Below, piece after piece: positions 57,975 to 64,000 of a stretch of 64,000 nt of DNA. Within the stretch, counting starts at the first letter, position 1. Each line of letters begins with the position of its first letter. The stretch comes from Microbotryomycetes sp. JL201 (taxonomy: Eukaryota; Basidiomycota; Microbotryomycetes): the NCBI GenBank assembly GCA_033819885.1, contig JAQYUZ010000001.1:806001-870000 (forward strand), written 5' to 3'. The notes beneath the pieces were generated by a model. That model had not been told where the DNA came from. It made no database searches and worked only from the letters and a program-made list of their open reading frames with translations. The translations under genes were made by a program, and so were the position numbers.

Positions 57975-59045
57975 CTATGTCTGGTCCTGCGCCGGACTGA
58001 GCGTCGTCACATTAAAGTTGACGTTGCCCTCTGACAGCTCGATGATGTGCTTGATGACCTTGACAGAGTCCTGAAGGGCCTCGGCATGTCAGACGTTGAT
58101 TCACCACGCGCGCGGGCATGCACTTGCCTCGAGCAAGCCTTTTTCAATCTTGCCATGATTGACTGGCGATTCTCTCCTGCCGTCCAGCTCTATTAAATTG
58201 CCTTTGTGCTCTACAAATGAGAGAAAGTGCAGGTCGGTGTCGTCAGACAGTGCCGGAGTCTGCACCAGTAGAGCGAGAATGAGTGCGCTGCGATGGATCA
58301 CGATTGAAAAACGGCCACTGACGGCTGTCTGTCCCGTTGACGCAGTGTCCTCGTGTACTTGGGACACTTTGGACGCGACGCCAGCGTCTTCGACAAGCAT
58401 GGCCGCGCGCTCGTAGGGGTCCTGCAGCAAAGGCAACAATGTCAGACAGCGTGTCAGGGGTCAATCCATGCTGCCCATAGCATTCTCGCCTTGTCTTGAG
58501 CGTTTGCAAACAGTGTCTTGAGCGGTCCATCTGCCAATTCGATTCCGCTGTTGGCGACCGCGTGCAACAAGGCCATTGTGCCGCAGGCATTCTGAATAGT
58601 TTGTTTGAAGCTGGACAAGCGATCAGCATTCAAGAGTACTAGAGTCGGCGTCGAGCTTACTAGATGACGTCTTGAACGTCTTTGACGCCGTTCTCGGAAA
58701 TGTCTCTATCTTGCGCTTTCCTGTACCGTTCATACGCTTCTGTGATCGGAAACAAGAGCAGGACCGCCTGCACGAGTGCACAGCGCATGTCGTCATCGCC
58801 GGGCCAACCGTTCACGCCGTCAGTCACGCCGTGACGGCCGGAGCCCTTGCATGGCACACCTTGACGGGTTGCTTGACCCAAGCGAGCAGCTCCTCGTCGA
58901 GACCGTACACTTCCTGAAACGTCCACTGACGAGTGTCGAGTCCGAGCGCAGCGCTCCATTTCGTGTACGAGTCTGGATTAGATTCAAGCGGCAGCCACCG
59001 TGGGCCGGACGATGCGCTCTGTGCGTCGGCGCCGGTGTGTGACAT
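57975..59045 (-). CDS. YUH1: ubiquitin C-terminal hydrolase, UCH-L3/Yuh1 type (peptidase C12)
   Basis: Six exons (58860-59045, 58661-58767, 58490-58610, 58323-58421, 58128-58259, 57975-58070) give 246 residues. The N-terminus is WLPLESNPDSYTKWSAALGL. The catalytic set is complete: oxyanion Gln101 and Cys107 in QTIQNACGTMALLHAVAN, His182 in DTDLHFLSF and Asp197 in IELDGRR. The C-terminus is KVIKHIIELSEGNVNFNV. UCH enzymes trim small adducts from ubiquitin and process precursors. Two of its five introns are GC-AG: AAG|GCGAGA (58489) and GAG|GCAAGT (58127). Both are needed to keep family motifs in frame. Only 36 bp separate its stop from that of Vps60. Confidence 0.9.
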
Positions 59046-59147
59046 TGCGTAGCGGGAGCGGAAAAGGAGGTCGACAGCGTTGCGAAGCCGAAAGCATCGG
59101 CGGGTGCTCGTGCCCGGAGTTGTAGTCCTCGCGCGCGCACATCAATC
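59046..59147. promoter_or_regulatory. 102-bp bidirectional promoter (UCH / CCT2)
   Basis: Only 102 bp separate the two opposite start codons, so both transcripts must start within or overlap this stretch. I see no clear TATA box. Confidence 0.5.
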
Positions 59148-61558
59148 ATGTCTGTCGCCATCTTTGGTCAAGATGTGAGTCGACTGCAGCCGTGCTCGGA
59201 CCGTGTACAGGCCCTGGCACTGTTGCGCGTTTTCTGAAACCGACGCGTGCGCGCGTGTGTGCGCGCGTTTTCAGCAGACCTGCGTCACTCGACTGACAAA
59301 CATGAATCGCTTGCTGACCCGCCTCATATGTAACCAATAGGCCACGCAAGAGAGGGCAGAGAATGTAAGCAGGCGCGGTGATTCAGCGCAACTGCTCGCA
59401 TTGCGCTCGGCCCACTGCCGAATGGTTCGGCTGGCACACGTACTCATGCTGACATGTGCTCTTAGGCGCGCCTGTCATCGTTCGTCGGTGCGCTCGCGCT
59501 CGGCGACCTCGTCAAGTCGACGCTCGGGCCCAAGGGCATGAACAAGATTCTGCACTCGACTTCGACGGGCGAGATTACGGTGACGAACGACGGTGCAACC
59601 ATTCTCAAGAGCATCGCGCTCGATAACCCGGCAGCCAAAATTCTCGTCAACATCTCGAAAGTCCAAGACGACGAGGTTGGCGATGGTTAGTTTTCGTTGC
59701 GTCTCGTCCAGAAACAATGCCAACAGATTCGTCCCGTGATGCGCAGGCACCACCTCTGTCACTGTGCTTGCCGCAGAACTTTTGCGCGAAGCAGAAAAAC
59801 TCGTCACTCTTGGACATGTACACCCGCAGACGTGAGTTGGCGGCCAAACCGGCCATCAGTCGTGGACTGACCCGGCCTGTCTAGCGTCGTCGAAGGCTAC
59901 CGTATTGCCTCGAAAGCCGCTCTTGCCGCCCTCGAGGCGAGCGCGACCGACCATGGGTACGCATTGCGAGCTTGATTGTCCGGGCGCAACTCTTATTTCC
60001 TCTGCATTGACAGCAAAGATGCAGAGGCTTTCCGCAAGGATCTCTTGGCCATTGCACGCACGACTCTGTCGTCGAAAGTACTGGCTGCCGACAAAGACTA
60101 CTTTGCCGAGCTGGCCGTCAACGCTGTGCTCAGGCTAAAGGTGCGTCCTCTTCGTCACGCGGCCTGCTCAAGATCTAATGGGTGCTTCCTCAGGGTTCGA
60201 CCGACCTCGACCATATTCAAATCATTAAAAAGCAAGGTGGCAAACTGACAGACTCGTATCTTGATGAAGGCTTTATCCTCGATAAAAAGATTGGCGTCAA
60301 TTGCCCACACAAAATGGAGAATGCCAAAATTTTGATTGCCAACACGCGTATGTCATTCTGATACGATCAGCGGCGGTTCTGCTGACTTTTGCCGCCTGCA
60401 GCCATGGACACTGACAAAATCAAGATTTTCGGTGCGCGAGTCAAGGTCGACAGTACCGGCAAGCTAGCAGAGCTTGAGCGAGCCGAGAGGGTTTGTTGAA
60501 TGTAGATAAAAAATGCAGGCCTGCACTGACGCTTTGGTGCGCAGGAAAAAATGAAAGCCAAGGTGGCAAAGATCAAGGCACACGGTGTCAACTGCTTTGT
60601 CAACCGGCAGCTGATCTACAACTACCCCGAGTCTTTGTTTGCCGAGGCTGGCATCATGTCGATCGAGCACGCGGACTTTGAAGGCGTTGAACGATTGGCA
60701 TTGGTCACGGGCGGCGAGATTGCCAGCACGTTTGACAACCCTGCAGCAGTAAAGTTGGGACAGTGCGATACGATTGAAGAGATTATGATTGGCGAGGACA
60801 AGGTGCGTCTCGTCGGCGTGTACTGGTGACAACGTCTGACCGGTTCCCTTTCAGCTCATCAAATTTTCTGGCGTCGCAGCTGGCGAAGCCTGCACGGTCG
60901 TATTGCGAGGAGCGACGAATCAGATGATTGAAGAGGCCGACAGGTCCCTGCACGACGCACTCTCTGTGCTTTCCCAGACTGTCAAAGAGACGCGAACAGT
61001 CCTCGGCGGCGGGTGTGCGGAAATGACAATGGCCAACGCGGTCGACGAGGAGGCAAAGCGGACGCAAGGCAAAAAGGCACTAGCGGTAGAGAGCTTTGCC
61101 AAGGCGCTCAGGCAGGCGAGTCGGTACAGGCGATTTTGGACTTTTTTCATCGAGCTAATGTTGAACCCCGCACGCGTGCGCTCGCAGATTCCGACAATAT
61201 TGGCAGACAATGCAGGATACGATTCGTCTGATCTCGTTGCCAAGCTCAGAGCTGCGCACTACGAAGGGCAGTCGGATGCTGGCCTCGGTAGGTTGTGCCG
61301 GGTTTGCGAACGTCTCGCGCGGGCTGACCGCCTGATCACGTGTACAGATATGGAAAGGGGCGTCGTTGGCTCGATGAAAGATTGCGGAGTGACGGAATCG
61401 TACAAGCTCAAGCGACAAGTCGTCTTGTCTGCGAGCGAGGCGGCCGAGATGATCTTGCGGGTCGACGACAGTGAGTTTTGTTTATTCGATGGAGAACCTG
61501 CACTGAAACTTTTTCGGCAGTCCTGAGATCCGCTCCGAGACGGAGAGAAGGTCACTGA
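59148..61558 (+). CDS. CCT2: chaperonin CCT/TRiC subunit beta
   Basis: Thirteen exons (59148-59174, 59341-59364, 59466-59685, 59747-59831, 59885-59956, 60014-60140, 60194-60347, 60402-60490, 60545-60802, 60855-61115, 61188-61287, 61348-61470, 61521-61558) give 525 residues, normal for the family. Hallmarks are [72 protein letters not shown] and [19 protein letters not shown] folds actin, tubulin and other clients in the cytosol. The first two coding exons are just 27 and 24 nt; the second (ATQERAEN) is required for the conserved N-terminal helix. Intron 10 is GC-AG (CAG|GCGAGT at 61116), proven by the conserved FAKALRQ-IPTIL join. Confidence 0.95.
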
Positions 61559-61623
61559 GGAGTGTATTGCAGGCTTTCGCACGATAGATGGTGTCAATGA
61601 ACACGATTCAAAAATGGCACAAG

Positions 61624-62719
61624 TCAAGTATCCGCCGACTCTGGCTCGGTGACAATCTCGTGCTCTTGCTCATCTTGGTCAACGGCGTCAATCAGCTGGA
61701 GATAGTTCTCCGGCACAAGACCAATCTCGCCCGTCACTTGACCATCTTGAACCCTGCCTGCTTGAACCTGGAGCGTGCTGTTGTCAGCCGCGTGTGCGCG
61801 CACGTATCTAAAGACTGACCCAGCCTGCACATTGCCGTGATATGACTGTCACAATCTCGCCTGCCTGAATCGGCATTTCCGTCTCTAGCTCTGGCGCAAA
61901 ATCGTACAGCGCTTCGTACACGCCAGGAACGAATTCGCCAAGATCGTCAAACGTGAGCTCTTCGCTCGATTGCTCGTCATCCCTTTGCTCGTAATCGCCC
62001 TCTTTGATGATGTCAGCTTGATGAGAAGTGACGAATCCCCACGAAACTGCGAGAAGCCAAGTGAGCATTGGGCGCGCGATCGTACGCAAGTGAGCTCTTA
62101 CATCCGCTAGATGAAGCTGGTTCGTCGTCCTCGTCCGCGGCGTACGCCGAATCCGGCTCGTTTGTCCGGTTCATCTCGTCCGGATGTGGTTTGCCACTAA
62201 ATCGTGGATCGTCTCGCGGAAAAGCAAAGTCCCGCACAATCAAGTCTGACCTTTCTGCCGCTGTTTGGTCGTCGTCGTGAGTGGCATCGCGCCTCTGTGA
62301 CGCTGTCGAGCGACGTTGCCCGTCTCTGCCCCCGCTTGCTCTGCGCTGGAAAGTTTGTTTCCGTGGAGATTCGTGGCCTATCCGCGTGGACGGTTCTCGC
62401 GAATCTGGGCCGCCGCTCGACGGTGGCCGTGACGGAGGTCTCGACGAGCGCAGACTGGAGGCGTTTGAGATGATGGACTGCCTTTTTCGTGGAGACGACT
62501 CTGCGCCAACGTTTGAGGTATCAGACGTCGTTGCCTGTTGCAACACAGCCGCGTGTGCGGCCGGGTCCTGAGAGTTTGTCTTGCCGAGGACGAGCTCGGG
62601 CGAAGTCTCGGGTGAGGACCTGCCAGGGTCTGTGTCGTCCAAAGACGAAGGATCTGGCGATGGAGACGTATCTTGCGCCGGATGAGGTGCAAGTGCATTC
62701 TCTGAGCCGTCATCGCGAG
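61624..62719 (-). CDS. SH3-domain protein, Nbp2-like (5' end unresolved)
   Basis: Three exons (62102-62719, 61820-62046, 61624-61767) give about 330 residues downstream of an acceptor (TTCTACAG) at 62720; the initiating exon was not found. The first part is disordered, rich in Ser, Pro, Asp and Arg. The SH3 domain spans the last two exons: YEALYDFAPELETEMPIQAG, the Trp of CAGW, and GEIGLVPENYLQLID. A position near the end after an acidic linker is as in yeast Nbp2, an adaptor that brings the phosphatase Ptc1 to MAP-kinase pathways. The intron within the SH3 domain has phase 0. Nbp2 orthology is likely but not proven because the disordered part is not diagnostic. Confidence 0.7.
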
Positions 62720-63390
62720 CTGTAGAATACAAAACAGGTCAGAATGTTGCCTTTCATTCCCATGCATGCCACAAGCGTTTGTCGATTGACGACCTTGGAC
62801 GAGACGCGCCGACAACCTCGATCGATGGGTGCCAAGTCGGCGCTCGAAAGCGTGTGACAAGGATGAGTACGATGGCGCGACTGCTGCTGATTGTAGCGCA
62901 TTTCATGACCGAACGCCAGTCACGTGTCACATGCTGATTCTCCTGGTCGACCCTTGCACAGTGATCACTTGCCTTTGTGGACGTCGACGACCGGCCCTTG
63001 ACAACTCATAGCGGTACTATCGTTGACCGTGCCTGCGTCAGCAATCCGATTTGCTAGGATGTCGAGGCGCGCACGCGCGCTCGGCGTTGTCTCGATGGCC
63101 TCTGTCGACGTCGATCAGTGTACACACAGACCAAGTCGATGCAGCAGGTGCAAATGCAACACTGCGCGAGGCCCGACGCCGGTGCCCTTTGATCGTGTGT
63201 ACCCGTTGCGAGCGGTCGTGTGCGAAAGTGCGGGGCGCTTTTAATTGGGTATCCTGAAATAAGTCGGCGCCCTAACCTCGGATTAGTACAGGTCACGTGA
63301 TCCTCGCCGGCTTGATTTCTTGCTTGGTATTTGCATTGCGCCTTTGACCGTCTTACCGATTAGTCGGTCTCGCGCGCACCGGCTCGAGAC
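62720..63390. other. divergent region with missing 5' exon of the SH3 gene
   Basis: About 670 bp. It must hold the start exon of the SH3 gene and both promoters. A CACGTG core occurs near 62921 and TCACGTGA at 63293-63300. I could not assign a start codon for the SH3 gene in phase with its acceptor. Confidence 0.35.
63293..63300. promoter_or_regulatory. TCACGTGA palindrome upstream of the last gene
   Basis: Perfect 8-bp palindrome about 90 bp upstream of the ATG at 63391. A candidate bHLH factor site. Confidence 0.35.
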
Positions 63391-64000
63391 ATGAGCTGGA
63401 AGCCGGCCAGCCACGCCAAAAGTCCGGATGCGGAAGGCGACCGGCCCACCCTCAAGCGTGATCGGCGCGTCTCGACCTCGATGCGGACAGTCTCGACGCT
63501 CTGCGAGACACGTTTGCAAGCGCGCTCAAGAGTCATTATAAGCGTGCTCAGGACGACGAGGGAGAGGCGAGCTCTTTCGAAACGACCCGTTCGACTGCAC
63601 GCCAACCCGACAGCCCTGCAAGCACACAGTCACGCCGGCTTGATCACATTCGTTACAATTCTGTCACTCTTTACACCCTCGTCGCTCGCTCCGAACCCCG
63701 TCACTCGTTTCAATTCCCGTCTCTCATTCGATCGCGCCTCTGTATGTGCACGCCAGCGGGTGGTGCCGCAAGGCATCGCAAAGCTGACGCAGAAATGATG
63801 TTTCAAGCTCTGGAGACTGTCGTGATGTCGAAACCTGCGCCCAAACGGCCGTTGAATCCGCCGAGGCCTCTGTCGAGTGACAGCGTTCCTCAACGACTGT
63901 CGACCCCGCCGCCGGTGCCTCGATCGCACTCGCCAGGACACAAAACGTCGCCGGTGCGCAAGCCGGTGCCGACGACGGACGTGCCGACAATCGACGCGCA
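63391..64000 (+). CDS. start of a proline/serine-rich gene, cut by the right edge
   Basis: A coding start at 63391 (MSWKPASHAKSPDAEGD) and a long open frame from about 63462 to the window end in another phase. That frame first carries a helical charged segment (LRDTFASALKSHYKRAQDDE), then a proline-rich stretch (SKPAPKRPLNPPRPL, STPPPVPRSHSPG). An intron should connect the two frames but no donor/acceptor pair with the right phase was convincing. Alternatively translation begins at the ATG pair near 63795-63798. Proline runs suggest SH3 ligands. Function unknown. Confidence 0.35.

Overview
The window reads as nuclear DNA of a basidiomycete fungus, probably a gene-dense, small-genome lineage. 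The evidence is short introns (mostly 46-80 nt, with CTRAY branch sites and CAG/TAG acceptors), about 120 introns in about 28 genes, intergenic gaps as small as 36-102 bp, and fungal families such as DUF3292, BIG1, acid trehalase, AIM6 and a LIM-binding adaptor. The exact species cannot be named from sequence alone. Exon boundaries were placed by hand from splice consensus, reading-phase continuity and family motifs; nearly all predicted genes close in frame. I see no transposon, tRNA, rRNA or CRISPR array.

Layout. 0-11 kb: two paralogous arrestin-domain genes (630-2327 +, 4730-6481 -) around an unrecognised gene, a VIT/vWA protein, and an NF-YC/HAP5 CCAAT-factor subunit. 11-21.5 kb: an F-box protein, a WW-domain glycine-rich protein, a PNUTS/Ppn1-like phosphatase-1 scaffold, and a LIM-binding transcriptional adaptor. 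21.5-39.9 kb: a probable mitochondrial helical-repeat protein, the cap-binding subunit CBP80, an ER-lumen TPR/J-domain co-chaperone (P58IPK type), a DUF3292 membrane protein, TAF9, a BIG1-like ER protein, an AIM6-like phosphodiesterase and an N2227/carnosine-type methyltransferase. 41-51 kb: acid trehalase (GH65), a GH5 mannanase-like enzyme with a membrane hairpin inserted in its barrel, and a tandem pair of multi-pass membrane proteins of unknown family. 51.5-64 kb: a small possible DUF3224-like protein, RVB1, Rab escort protein, Vps60/CHMP5, a UCH-type deubiquitinase, CCT2, an SH3 (Nbp2-like) protein and the start of a proline-rich protein.

Most genes are housekeeping and independently transcribed; there is no operon or biosynthetic cluster. 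Functional themes are general transcription (NF-YC, TAF9, RVB1, Ppn1, LIM-binding adaptor), RNA cap binding, ER/secretory function, ubiquitin and membrane traffic (arrestins, F-box, UCH, Vps60, REP), and extracellular sugar use (acid trehalase next to mannanase).

The most unusual signals are: a high share of GC-AG introns (8 of about 120, five of them at 55-61 kb), very small exons (10, 24, 31, 35 and 36 nt), a GH5 enzyme whose barrel is interrupted by a two-helix membrane hairpin with a five-cysteine run, and the tandem polytopic membrane protein pair that I cannot assign to a family.
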